The notes beneath the pieces were generated by a model. That model was given only the letters and a program-made list of their open reading frames with translations. It was not told the DNA's origin and ran no database searches. From Earliella scabrosa (taxonomy: Eukaryota > Basidiomycota > Agaricomycetes > Polyporales > Polyporaceae), in assembly GCA_022605405.1 (NCBI GenBank), contig JABYQQ010000010.1, positions 1,488,001 through 1,552,000 on the forward strand: a stretch of 64,000 nucleotides of DNA, written 5' to 3'. Numbering within the stretch: the stretch's first letter is position 1; every line of letters begins with the position of its first letter. Both the position numbers and the translations under genes were made by a program. This document shows, piece after piece, positions 45,406-57,010 of the stretch.

Positions 45406-47270
45406 AGTACGCCTCTGCAGCCGGTAGGGAAAGTAGGGAGCTGACTTCCGTTTTCAGGGAACGCTGAACAGCTGCATCAACATCCACACACGACACTGGC
45501 CAAGGCTCTCCCGCGTGACTTCACCTGGGCAGCACGGCATGCCCAATGTCGTGGTCACCGGCCAGGTGCGCTTTTCCGCTTCCTGGCCATGGCACATATT
45601 TACTTCCGCACACACGTTATCGAGAGCTGACGAAACAAGCGCGTCATCGAGCTTGAAAAGCTCCACGACGCCCTCACGAACTGGACAGCCGGCGCGCGGC
45701 CGGCTCGCTCCCCTCCGCCCCGCTCCCCTCCGCCCCGCCACGCCCTGCTCCTCATCCGGCTCCGGCTTTGGTTCGTCGTCATTGCCCGTGCTCCAGCGCT
45801 AGACCCACAGGAGCTCAGTAAGCGGATAGAAGAGGACCGGGAGCGGCACCAGCGGCTGCGCGAGCGGCGGGGGGGGGGCGCAGCCTGTGTTGCACAACCT
45901 ACCCGTGGAGATCCTGCCGCTCGGGAGCTTCCTCCCGCTAACGGGTGACGGGGGCGGCGCGGGGTACAACATCGAGTTCGAGAACGACAATCGCGGCGGA
46001 AAACGCGATCTACTTCCTGCAGGGAAGGAAGTGAAACGGGTGGCGGCGAGGATGATGGTCTTGTCGTGACGTTGACGATGGCGCGCGGTGGGCTGCCCGT
46101 TCTGCATGCGGGGGCGTCGATGTGTTACTGTTCGACCCGAAACGTATCTATAGTGCTTCGGAGTCCGCTGCGTAACCGTGTCCAAGAGACTGATGTCTAT
46201 CCGCAGTAAATTCTCGGAACCGGTAGTCTCGAGCCTATTGCAGGATCTATTGTCTGTGCGTATCTGTGCCCTCCGCGTTATCACCTTACAGTGGTCTTGT
46301 GTAGGATAAAGTGCGTCACTTTCCAGATCTCTTATACGTCGTCAAGAGTCTTCTAATCATGACTGTCCTGCACTCTCTAGTATTCCGAAGATGGCGTCCC
46401 ATCCCATTCGTTCATATCGGTCACTTCGTCCGATCTCCTCGTCAGGACATCTAATCTATACTTCTCAGTGGTAGCAGTAGGACCGTGTTCAGGACGGCAA
46501 ACAGTGGTTCTCAACTATCGACTTGTCTCTGTGCACCTATGCCCTTGGTGACGGCTTGTTGCTCGGTGCACGTGGCAACCCTCCCCGCTCGGGCCGTAGC
46601 ATGAACAATGCCGCACACCAGTTCGCGTCGGTAACACGACATCGGATGCGCGGCTGCACTCGCTCGTCGCGCCTGCGGAAATCTTCTCAGTCCAGTGGTC
46701 ACCCGCACCGGAAGGAGTTCATGACGATCCGCGATGATGGTCCACTCACCCGTCCATGGACAAAATCGCAGACAAAGGGGTCGCTGCGGATGGGCAGCAC
46801 GGTGGTCTGCATTCTAGTTGGGGTATGACCTCTTACCCGGAATGTACCTCGCTCTATTCGTGCGTTCCATTGACTATAGTCGTGTTCAGAAGACCCAACT
46901 TGTATGCTCTGCCTGGCACCTCGAGCCGAACTGGATCACAACATGTTTGAGAGTGACAGCCACTCCGGACCACGCATGATCGGTCAATAGTCGCTGTACA
47001 AGTTGAAACCATCCGGATCATTGCCCGCCGATCAGCGGGACCTGGAGTCGGTCGAAGGCAAAGCATGCCCTCTGATCTCATTACAGTTCTCATAGAATGA
47101 ACGACTGAACGATCGGGCTCGTCTCCTGTCCTGGAGGATCGTAAACCTCTGTATGTTTGAGCAGCGTTCAGGAATGCGAATGTCGAAATATGGGACACAC
47201 TGGCATACGAAGTGAGAGACAAGTAATGAATACTAACGAGTACTATGGGGGCTAGTCGCGTTACGGGTTC
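45406..47270. other. Interval with no recognised gene
   Basis: A plus-strand stretch around 45,500-46,070 is partly protein-like (VEILPLGSFLPLTGDGGGAG) but broken. A tandem GCTCCCCTCCGCCCC sits near 45,707 and a run of ten G near 45,870; both are places where sequencing or assembly errors are likely. At 46,500-46,830 an open plus frame reads as low-similarity protein. No family is recognised. Confidence 0.3.
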
Positions 47271-47279
47271 ATGCCTCCG

Positions 47280-47990
47280 TCATCGAGTGATAAGAAGTCT
47301 ACCAGGAAGTCCAAATCCTGAGAGGATTGGAACATGAGAATGAGACAGCGTTCCTCACACATGAGCATCATTCTCGTCGCGTTCTGTTCCGGGGATTAGA
47401 CCAGGTAGCCTGGGTAGAGAACACAGCGTACTCACAATTTTGTGGCACATGATATTTTCATCATCTAAGTCCACGAGCAGTATCCCACTGTCGCAGGTGA
47501 TTATGAGCTGGACTTCATTGAATGTGAGCAACCGTAATCAGCCGTACTAAAGAGATCAGTTACCTGTCCTCAGGTTACCCTCCTTGAGGTCGAGTTTGAG
47601 AACACCGGATGTGTTCAAGATTAATTCAAGATGATGCCACCCTTGAACATGGACATGAAGATGGACGCTGCTCGCAAAACGATGTCTCAGTGATCGGAGT
47701 GGCAGGGCCATAAGTTGATAAGTTGATCCATACCTGTGAACAGCGCTCAACAATCCAAACTGCTGCTGAAGAGACATGAGGGTGTCCGCTATTGACACCC
47801 AGCAAGCTCAGTTAAATATGTCAGTGCTTAGCCGTGCAACGCGAAATCCGACAAAGCAGTAACGGCAATCTCTTTCCCTACTTTGTAGACCTCATCTTGG
47901 CTGCGCAACCGCATCATCTGTCCTCGCCAGCGTAGCGCCAACAGTACTAGTGTCTCGGGAGCGCCACTATGTGGATCCGTAGGTCATCAA
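47280..47990 (-). CDS. Uncharacterised multi-exon gene
   Basis: Protein-like exons in order on the minus strand: LVLLALRWRGQMMRLRSQDE and KEIAVTALSDFALHG (about 47,950-47,850); ADTLMSLQQQFGLLSAVHR, ending at GTATGG; SSVHLHVHVQGWHHLELILN and GVLKLDLKEGNLRTG; NEVQLIITCDSGILLVDLDD, ending KI at GTGAGT; and a last exon DLDFLVDFLSLDDGGMNP to a stop near 47,270. Most joins are in phase with short introns. The alternating hydrophobic pattern suggests beta structure. No family is recognised and the first intron lacks an obvious GT donor. Confidence 0.45.
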
Positions 47991-48293
47991 CCGGCGCAAC
48001 GTGCCGCGTGGGAGGACAGTATAGATTGCCGGAGCTTGCTTTCTTTTGCCCGATTTGTATCAGGGTACTGGAGTGTCCCAATCATAGCCGACATCGAGGC
48101 ACTGGCACCGTCAGCGATGTACCTACAGCTGCGATTCCGTGATGACGTTGACACGCTACTGCAAAGCAACTCAATATGTGACCGTCAGAGTGAGGCAGAC
48201 CACAGTAGTATTCTCCCCAAACAAGATCGTAATGCATTACTATATTTTCGTCAGCATACTATACATGTATATGAAAAAATGGACGCACTGAAG

Positions 48294-49610
48294 CTATTGC
48301 CCAATGCCCATGGGATACATTTCCGAGTTGCGCTCGAACACCGTGTCTCTGTACCTGAACGAAGAGCCCTTCTCCTTGAGCCGCATGATCCCATTACTAA
48401 TGCTCGCTATATGAACCTCCAATGGAGTCGCCTCTGTTCCCGTTGATGAGGAGATCTTGTGGTTGAGCTGTTCCAACTCGTCCTGAATGTTCCATAGGGT
48501 CTGTATCGTTGAGGACGTATGTGCCACCGCTAGCCGCCGATACTTGTCGATGTCCCGTAGGACTCCAACCCTCCCCGCTAACTCTGCCAGACGTGCTCGA
48601 TTGCCACCTAATATCGTCCATATATCGGCGAGCAGACCCTCGACTACCATTTTGGCGGCGGATTCTTCCTCGACGCAGAAGGATTGGATGCGGTACAGGT
48701 CTTCTTCCAATGCACGAAGGATGGTAGCTGTCCGGCTCGTTTCATCCATGATGGAAGATATGGCATTTGCTAGAGCGGTGGAAGAAGAGTAGAAGGCGCG
48801 CTGTAGCGTTTCTATGATCTCCGGGTCGAAGTTCCCGCTTGACTTGCCCGCAGTCTGTAACATATGCATTGCATAATCATTGGCAGCGGTAACGCTAGTG
48901 GATTTGTGTCAGTCAAACTGATGATCTACCATGAGACACTTGACTCACTCATCCACCGTGCCATAGATTCTAGTCGATAGTTTGACTAACGCACGAGCGG
49001 CCTCTCGGGAGTTGAAGACGAAAGTTTCCAGTGCCGAGGCAATCAGGGCCTTATCATGAAGGCCGCTGGCTTTCACGACAACGACGAGATCTCGGATGGA
49101 TAACCCTGCGTATCTGATGTCCAAGGCTATGATGAGACCCGCGTCCGACTGCCCCACCAGCTGATCGAATGCGCGAGTCTGGATGTCCATGAAACCGGGA
49201 AAGTCGGGGTAGGATACGAAGTTGTTCGTGTCCTGGATATGCTTGTTGCATAGTACGAGGAAGGTGGACAATAAAGGCAATGTGCATAGCATAGATTGTC
49301 CTTCGTAAAGGAAGGGGTGTAGTACTGTGTTGAGAGCCTGCTCGACCACGAAGGAGATACGCTCATTGACTGTGCTCCGGATGACCTTCGCCATGACTGT
49401 AGTTCCGACTAGCATCGCGATGCTCAATGCCAGGGGTGCTTTCAGCAAACTGAATACGACTCCACAGACGTCCGCGAGATATCTGAATGCGGCTACCGCG
49501 ACCTGAGAGGATGGTCCCTCTTCAAGTTCGCGTTCCTTAGGACCATGGCGACCAGTAGATGGCGGATCTGCTGTTGCCGACATGATCTCTTCAGAGTTGG
49601 TCAGTGTCAA
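48294..49610 (-). CDS. Membrane protein with C-terminal coiled coil, intact
   Basis: Two exons, 48949-49610 and 48294-48894, join across a 54-nt intron (GTGAGT...CTAG, branch site CTGAC) in phase, giving 420 residues, or 411 if the second ATG (MSATADPPSTG) is used. Residues about 45-85 contain a hydrophobic region, VVFSLLKAPLALSIAMLVGT, and a second one lies near 115-135 (SMLCTLPLLSTFLVL). The second exon is almost wholly helical, with heptad-like stretches (TILRALEEDLYRIQSFCVEE and IQTLWNIQDELEQLNHKISS). The family is unknown to me beyond being typical of these fungi. A frameshifted copy of the second exon lies at 16.3-17.0 kb. It is divergent from the F-box gene at 50,256. Confidence 0.7.
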
Positions 49611-50255
49611 TCATTGTGACGAAACCGCGCTAGCATTTATGAATTCCGTTGACAAAGGAAGGGCAGAGAACGAGCTTTGATCGTGAGTGCGGCGGACAAA
49701 AGGACAAAGAGTCAAAGACAAAGCATGCGATGATGCGTGGGAAGTCGACAGTCCGCATGACACAGCTCAATTGTGCGACTAGAACTGAATGCTTGGCACG
49801 ACTGACCATGTGGATACGTTGGCAAGAATCAAAAGCATGATAAGCCTTTATCCATCCAAAAGGCCTCCGGATAAATAGGCAACTAGGATGCCCATAGATG
49901 GTCACAAGATAGCCAAAATGAGCTATCTTGAGGCTTATCGAGGGTTTGGATGTGGATCTGATGCTTATATTCCCCTCCGGATAGGCTTCGGAAAGGTGCG
50001 GAAATTGATTTGCAATATACACACGGCTTACGAAGGCAAAGCCGCCCAGTGGCAGTGTGTCTGTCATATCACACAGGCTCTCGAACCATATTCATCACCC
50101 TCGTTCATGCTGTTCGTTATCAGACGGTCGGTATTTGTCTATTTACTCCTAACTGGCCGACTATTGCATTGTGTTGGGTCGAACAAAGCATCGCTACCCA
50201 TGGCATACCGTGCAGCTCTTAAGGATGGACGTGCTGGGGCTTCTACTCCGCCACC
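49611..50255. other. Divergent promoter interval
   Basis: This 645-bp interval lies between two genes transcribed outward. A 145-residue minus frame (49,630-50,067) has no splice or family support. It probably holds the promoters of both genes. Confidence 0.4.
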
Positions 50256-52642
50256 ATGACTAACTTCCGATCGCTTAGTGGGATCTCCATTGACCGCAAC
50301 TTCCCCCTAGAGTTGCTGTGGGACGTACGTGGAAAGTTTCCATGACGCTACAGTACTAATACAATCACATAGATCTTATCATATTTGTCACCAGCAGATC
50401 TTCTACATCTTTCGAGACTTAACTACTCCTTTCGCAAATTACTTCTTTCCCAGAGCTCGCGCGCATTGTGGAAGACCAGCCGAAGCAATGTCAGCGAGCT
50501 CCCGCCTTGCCCTGAATGGCTCAGCGAACCGAGATTTGCGAATTTATGCTTCGAGGCCCATTGCGATAGCTGCCTCAAAGACATCGGCTACTCAGCAACT
50601 ATGTGGCAATTCAATGTCAGGTGTTGCCCTCATTGTCAAGAATCAATGTGCGTACTCCATACCGAACAGTCACCCAACAATTAACGTTTGGCGGAACAGC
50701 GTCACGGGGGAGGATCCACACGCCACTATCGGTCATATGAACTATCTCCAAGGACTAAATATGACCTCCATCCTGCCATCCTGTCTCGGTGAGTACAAAC
50801 TTCCCAAGTATACATTAGTCAGTGAGGCTCATACCGTTACTATAGTACCTAGGGACGATGGCGAGCTTCAGAGAGTCTTTTTGAGATGCGACATAAGCAG
50901 TTTCCGACGGGACATCACGTCTGTGACTTCGGAGGACAATGGCAAGGCGATCTTGTTGAAGTGGCGCCTGCTCACTCGTGAGAAGAAAGAGGTTGGCCGA
51001 TTGGTACCATATTCGATCTATACCTGCGAACTAACCGCAGTCGATAGCATGCTCGAAGATGCTGGATGTGGAAAGATAGATACGAACGCGAGAAACAGTA
51101 TGAACAAGCTGCCATAATACATGCAAGACGTGATCAGTGAGTGCCGGTGATCCCATGCACATAAGGAACTAATATTTTCGCTAGAATCATGGACCAAATG
51201 AAGCAGCTGGGATTCCAAGAGGAAATCGCCGGCCTCGGATTCATGTATGAAGGACTTTCAGGACAGGCGCGCGAGGTTGTTCTGCAGCCCCGCCAGCTGA
51301 CAGAGGCGGGTAGGTGCCACAATGATTTGCGGCAAGTGCAACAGCTAATGATACAGTAGACTGGTCGATCATTCGCCCACTTCTTTCTGACTTCTTTCAA
51401 TCAAGACGGCCCTGGCAACGGAAGATAAACCGGCGGGCTGTACAACTCTCCCGCATCGCTTTATTGGAGGAAGCGTGGTTAACATGGGCGGTGGAGTCGA
51501 GACCCAGAATCTCGCCGCATCCGGTTAACCTCATGCAGTTCGACGAGGTACGCGAGCTCGTCGAGGGAGAAGATGACAACGATGGTACATATTCCACGTC
51601 GATCTCCACACTACTTCCTTCGCTCGTCAACAGATGGATTCAAGAGAAGACCCGAGAGTTGGAAGGTCTCTCTCCTTCCTATCACTATCGGACAGAAGAA
51701 TCAACACGCGATGTGTCAAATCCCCGACGTTCCTGGCTGGACCTTGGATGTGCCGCATTCAGATGTGGGGCTTGCGACGCCATACTCTTTTATCCTGAGG
51801 TCTTCTACCATCCGTGCTGCTACAAGTACGATGCTCACTGGAGAGCAACTGTGAACGAGCGGCAGTGGATGGACGGCGCACTGCCTATGATCGAAGGCGA
51901 TCTCTACAAGAATTCATGTCTAGTGCACTTCAAGGGTCGACTTCCTTGGGGTATTCAGTCACTATCTTCTATGTTCGACTATGCTACAGAGATTATCACC
52001 GCTTGCCGGCGGGATCCCATGACGTCGAGTCCCTCAGACCTTGATCACCACAACGCTCGCATACGTTGCGACTTATGCAGCGTCCCGGGCAGATCAATGG
52101 TCGTGATGGATTGGCGAAGTGCGGTGAGAGAAAGTTGGTGGCGCTCTCCCATTTGAAGAGCACTGATCGCCCTATCGCAGCTGGTACACAGCGTTACCCA
52201 TGAATATGCGACCAATATATGGCATCCAATCCAACCTCAAATGCAAGCGTCCGTGAGGCGGATAGAAACCCAGCGCCGATCGGATGCAGAACTGGAGCTT
52301 ATCAATTCCGCTTCATGGGAATGCACCTATTGCGAATATCCTGGCCCCGGATACGGTGCCGCCCTAACACGCTCGCGATTGGACGTCATCGCGCACATAC
52401 GATACGCGTAAGGAATCCCATCTCTTTGTTGTCGATATCGTATAGTGTGTTTCCTGATCTCCAGCCATGACAATCGACATCCCGCGGGCTTGCGCTTGGC
52501 TCCGGATAAGCCCTTGAAGACACAGTCAGCGGTCCGTGTCATATCTGCGTACTTGCGCGCCAAGAGCGAGAGGTGGACGAGAGAAGAAGAAGACGATATC
52601 AAATGCGGGCGAGCAACGTTCATGTGGTTTCCGCGAGGATAG
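50256..52642 (+). CDS. F-box protein with cysteine clusters, nine exons (copy 2)
   Basis: Exons 50256-50324, 50373-50647, 50700-50788, 50846-51003, 51048-51136, 51185-51309, 51357-52123, 52181-52407 and 52465-52642 join in phase into 658 residues. The start has a strong context (CCACCATGA). The F-box is FPLELLWD spliced to ILSYLSPADLLHLSRLNYSF. Conserved features shared with copy 1 are CFEAHCDSCLKDIG, HARRCWMWKDRYEREKQYEQ, AAFRCGACDAILFY with HPCCYKY, RIRCDLCSVPGRSMVVMDW and the finger CTYCEYPGPG...HIRYAHD, then FMWFPRG at the end. Exons 2, 3, 5 and 6 have exactly the same lengths as in copy 1 (275, 89, 89 and 125 nt). All introns are GT-AG. It probably acts as an SCF adaptor; the substrate is unknown. 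Confidence 0.8.
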
Positions 52643-53149
52643 TTGTACACGGTTCCGAATGTTTTCGACTTCGTTGCAGCGAGTTGTACTTACGGGGTAG
52701 GAGCCTAGAAGAATAGTCAACAATGCACAGTCATTCTATAGTCCAACAACCAACGATGAGATGGCAAGAAGTGGTAGGCATCAACGCGGCCCCGCTGTGC
52801 CACAACACCAATCACTGCTATATGTAATACCGCCTTTGCCACGCTAACGTTGACGAGCAGTGGCAAGAGGTGAATGTTAGATATTAATACTGAATAAGCT
52901 GAAGGCGACTGGAGAGACAGCCGTGAGGATGGCGTGCCTGAGCGCATCGGGGTCGGCAGATGTAGGCCAAAGAAGGCAACACGGCGGTGTCGGGCGCTTA
53001 CTGACCTGGCCCTCAACAACGCTGTCGTCGTGTCGACAGCGGGCGCGACGAGTTCCGACCGCTTGTCCAAGCCTCAGTCACCATCGCCCACAGTCCAACG
53101 TCACATTGGTTCAGCCCCGGAGCTCGTCAATTGGGAGTCCCGGATAAGC
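52643..53149. other. Interval downstream of F-box copy 2
   Basis: No gene, RNA or repeat is recognised. A short minus frame (52,717-53,070) is unsupported. Confidence 0.4.
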
Positions 53150-54110
53150 GGTGTGGGCGAAGGAGGAGGGCCCGAGGCGTAACCAGCGTCGTCATACGGT
53201 GAGTGCTCGTCCCTCTGTCATCGAGAGGCTCACCGTCCATCCACAACAGCTCTCGTGCTCGCATGCTGGTGCTGGCGACGACGGCTCGTCCATCTGACCA
53301 ACCAGCCGAGCGGTGTATACCGCTGGCTGGAGTTGGAGGACGAAGCCTGAGCCAAGACACGCGTGTTGTTCATCGACTGCTCGCGACGACCATCCACGAC
53401 GCACTCACGGTCGCCTTATCCATGGTCCTGGTGAGTGCTCATCCGCCAGAGGAACAGGTGCTCATTCCCCATCACTATCTCTCGCCCTCACGCGCGGGTG
53501 TCGGCGAGGGCTCGTCCATCCGAACAAACCTCGTCCCTCTGCCATCACGAGGCTCATCGTCCATCCTCCCTAGCTCTCGTGCTCGCATGCTGGTGCTGGC
53601 GACGACGACTCGTCTATCTGACCAACCAGCCGAGCGGTGTATACCGCTGGCTGGAGCTGGAGGACGAAGCCTGAGCCGAGACACGCGTGCTGCTCATCAA
53701 CTGCTCGCGACGACCATCCACGCGACGACCATCCACGCGACGACCATCCACGCGACGACCATTCACGACGCACTCGCGTTCGCCTCGTCCATGGCCCTGG
53801 TGAGTGCTCATCCGCCTGTGGAGCAGATGCTCATTCCTTTCACCCTCACGCGCGGGTGTCGGCGACGACGGCTCGTCCATCCGACCAACCGGCCGAGGGT
53901 GTTCTGCTGGCTGGAGCTGGAGGACGAAGCCTGAGCCGAGACACGCGTGCTGCTCATCAACCGCTCGCGACCGCACTCGTGTTCGCCTCGTCCATGGCCC
54001 TGGTCAGTGATCAAACGCCTGCGGAACAGATGGCTCATTCCTCATTACTATCTCTCACCCTTACGCGCGGGTGTCGGTGACGACCCCTCGTCCACGTAAC
54101 CAGCGGATTC
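53150..54110. repeat. GC-rich composite repeat, block 3
   Basis: Third block of the repeat seen at 1-2,110 and 22,654-26,270, about 28 kb from the nearest copy. It has the same phrases (GTATACCGCTGGCTGGAG, CATGGCCCTGGTGAGTGCTC, CCTCACGCGCGGGTGTCGGC) in a different order. It contains a local 15-bp tandem expansion at 53,707-53,766. Long open frames (for example 53,203-53,934) are not considered coding. Confidence 0.9.
53707..53766 (+). repeat. 15-bp tandem repeat, four units
   Basis: Unit GCGACGACCATCCAC, four copies, the last with one C-to-T change. The same position in other copies of the composite repeat has one unit (most) or two (near 24,115 and 25,138, with changes), so this is a variable-number site. 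Confidence 0.9.
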
Positions 54111-55130
54111 CTCTTTCTCGCCATCTCTCGTCCCCTGCGCTGGTGTCGGAGACGGCGGCTTGTATCTGACGTGACAGCCAGGCGTTCGTGAACCTTGTCG
54201 GTGGTTCGGGACCATGGTCTCGCCGTTCGCCGATTCTTGAGATTCGTCCTGCTCACCTCCGTGCGCCGAGTCTGCCCCAAGGTGCGTGGTCGTCTTCCCG
54301 TCAGCTATGCGCTTACTCTCGCCGTTTCCCTCGAACCCGATCGACTAGTCGCTAGCCAAGCTGCGGCTAGACGAAGCGGGAGCGGTGAACCAGAGCCATC
54401 TCGCAGCCCGTCGGATCTGCCAGCTTTGGTGGGGAGTGCTCATCCTCCCACCATTCGCTGTTTGCCTGCCAGCGATGATCGCTCGGTGAGGCGATTCGTG
54501 CCCCCAGTCCATCTGTTCCCTAACCGCGTGAGTTTCTTTCCTTCTGACACCTGGGGACCGCCTTGATATCTCTTTCCTAGGGATGCGCGCGACGTCCTCG
54601 CGGAAGCTATGTCGTCCAGCCTCAATGCCATTGACTTGTGCACGCTGATGGTCACCGACGACTCTCACCGTGGCGCCCTCATGCCCAGACAGGTGTGCAG
54701 ATGAGTGCGAATACCAGCGTTCTCTCTGTTACACGCAGTCGTAGCTCCACATATCGACATATCCACGGCTGATACGTACGACATCAACGCTTTCCCTGCT
54801 CTCGTGGAGAATTCTGGGCGCTCCTGCCCAGGCTTCCCTGCTCGAATTTGAGGTCAACCATGGGGCATTGTATCGCGCCTCCCATCGTGGTCACATTCTA
54901 CTATACTATTGAATAAATCACCTCTCCATCCAGCAGAATTCCGGGCACTCCTGCAATCGAACGGACCTCGCGCACCTCCGCACAGCGACACCACTCCACC
55001 TCGCTGCTCCTCGCAAATGAAACGTGTACTTTGTCTGAAGTCCCAACGCGCTTGAACAGAACCGGATGAGAAAGCGTCAAAACGACGTACCATTGTCGCA
55101 GGGCGCAGTAAGAACTGCTATACTCTCCTC
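54111..55130. other. Interval with no recognised gene
   Basis: 54,590-54,700 has a protein-like plus stretch (DARDVLAEAMSSSLNAIDLC) preceded by CTAG and followed by a GTGTGC donor-like site, but it is isolated. Open frames at 54,195-54,668 on both strands have no support. Confidence 0.3.
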
Positions 55131-55480
55131 AGAGATGATCGAGCTTGAGGCTGCCTACCATATCACACACGCCTCGGACGTACCTCAGGCTTACAATGTC
55201 GAATGTTACTGGGGCACCTACGTTGAGTGGCCAACTTAGGAGGCGAGAGAGAAGAGACGGTCCTGGGTCGAACGCGAGGACGCTGCAGTACGTCGGCACC
55301 GCGGCGACTGTGCGCGACCTTGTCGGACTCGCGGACGCGGTGCTGGGCCCGGACACCCCAATCTACTGTTAGAGTTATGGGCCTCTTATGGGGCGCGGTG
55401 GATTTATATTCCTGGACACTCTAGTCCAGGTCTTCCCCGAAGTAATTCGTGAAGTCGTGCATCACATAGCCACGTGGGAT
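55131..55480 (+). pseudogene. Alpha/beta-hydrolase (TAP-like) relic
   Basis: Plus-strand pieces match the pre-nucleophile region of fungal TAP-like alpha/beta hydrolases. IELEAAYHITHASDVPQAYN is followed by a stop, then ARTLQYVGTAATVRDLVGLA with DAVLGPDTPIYC, then a TAG where the family has W. SYGPLMGRGG follows in place of the nucleophile elbow (normally G-x-SYG-T/S), and LDTLVQVFPEVIREVV after that. At least two stops interrupt it, and the rest of the enzyme is not seen. These enzymes cleave small amide or ester substrates; this copy is dead. Confidence 0.5.
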
Positions 55481-56003
55481 AGACGCGGGTCCCCCTGCGT
55501 CCAACAGACCAAACGGTCCTTGAGCAAGTACTTGTTGCTGCTCTGCACCAAACTTGGTATGGTTTCAGAGCAAGTACACTGCTCAGTACATAGAATGTCT
55601 AATTAGAGTCGTTTTGAACCAGTCAAGGCTTATATGGAGAAGTATAAGCAGGAGGTGCAAGTATGCTTACATAATGATCACTTCGAACAAACATCAGGCA
55701 ACAGCGCGAAATAGTAGACGCTCGCTGGCATTGGTCATGTATGGTCGGAGGCCTCGGGCATCTCCACCAAAGGTTTATCCCCTCCGGACCCCCGATTTGC
55801 CCTCCGCTAGGCAAACTTTTGGGCGGGTGCTAGGCAAAAAGTGGACAGGTCTGTCACACATGTAACAGTAGTCACACGGTATCACACATGTTTGTCACAC
55901 GTTACTCAACGCTCGCGAACTCTCCCGTTCCTCTGCATGAAGTACACTATAGATACAGCATTGTAACAATACACATGATACAGTTACAGAGACCAACTGC
56001 AAG
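55481..56003. other. Interval with no recognised gene
   Basis: A few short direct repeats (TCACACATGT/TCACACG, 55,850-55,905) are seen. Nothing else can be supported. Confidence 0.35.
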
Positions 56004-56548
56004 CTATTTCTTTGACTTTCCGCGTGTTGTCTTCCTCTTGCCAGTCTTTGCCAAGACCTCCTGCACCTCTGGTTTGGCCAACACCTGCCATCGTGAAGCT
56101 GCAAACTCCTTCAGCATCATCGCCTCTGGTGGACTGGTTGTGGCGTTGCAGCCCAGGTTGTACAGAAAGTCACCGGCGGATGCATGAGTATGGAGGTCTC
56201 TCGAGTTGCCAACGCGGCAAGAGAATGGCATGGTAGCAGCCGGATCATCCTCGTCAGCAAGCTCGTTCTCGTTGTTTTCGTGTGGCTATAGTACATCGTC
56301 GGCATCTCAATATCCAGCATCATAACCGCGAAACTTACGACACTCAGTGGGAGGTAAGCCCGCAGTGAGAAGTATGGTAATCCAGCACATGATGTTGCCT
56401 TCGGGATAGATCCATGACGGCGGGCAATCTTCTTGTAGATGTCGAGCACCTCGCCAAGGTACAGCCGCTTCTTCGTCCTCATGATGAGCATAGAGCCAGG
56501 GCAAAGAGGACTCAGCCCTGATATGTTCTTGGTTGCAAAGTTAGGCAA
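56004..56548 (-). CDS. C-terminal part of an uncharacterised gene
   Basis: Two exon-like stretches. The upstream one contains MRTKKRLYLGEVLDIYKKIA with RRHGSI, then GLPYFSLRAYLPLSVVSFAV. The downstream one is acidic and then reads MPFSCRVGNSRDLHTHASAG, DFLYNLGCNATTSPPEAMML and RWQVLAKPEVQEVLAKTGKR, ending in a lysine/arginine-rich tail (KRKTTRGKSKK). The basic tail could direct nuclear import. The N-terminal part expected beyond 56,548 is not found, so the gene may be truncated. I have a weak impression of an agaricomycete element-associated protein; it is not named. Confidence 0.4.
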
Positions 56549-57010
56549 TTCTGCATGACGATCGCAGGACTTTCAGTTCCCCAGTCCGAACCTGCACGCA
56601 TTGGAGACGAGAGAGTGATGGGACCGGTCCCATCACTCGCCTACCTTTGAATTACCGGATACAGACCAACCTCCATCACTATCACATCACACCTACCAGC
56701 CTGCATCTTCACAGGCTAGGCCTCTCTCGCTCTTTGTGTACCAGTGGTACACCTTCCTACTGTCGCAGCCGTAACTATGGATAGCATCATTGTATGTTCA
56801 AACTTTACAGTAAGAAGGGTACCAACCCCTCAGGAACTTACTTGACGGTCCCCGGCACAGAGAGTCTCGTCCAAGTCCACCCCCCAGGCCGCTCAATTAC
56901 ATCAGCACGCCTCGTGTCTCGGGTTCTTCGTGCCGGCCTGCTTCTTGGCCTGCTTACATGTGGGTGGTCCACCTGCCAGTGCATCTCGGTCCGGCCATCC
57001 GATTCATCTG
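56549..57010. other. Interval before the minisatellite
   Basis: The plus strand is open from 56,794, but the sequence looks like a flank of the minisatellite. No gene is recognised. Confidence 0.35.

Noticed and set aside
49630..50067. 145-residue minus-strand frame between two divergent genes
   Set aside because: No splice sites, no family, and it occupies the likely shared promoter interval.
53150..54110. Repeat blocks considered as a CRISPR array
   Set aside because: Units touch or overlap irregularly, with no constant repeat and unique spacers, and the genome is fungal.
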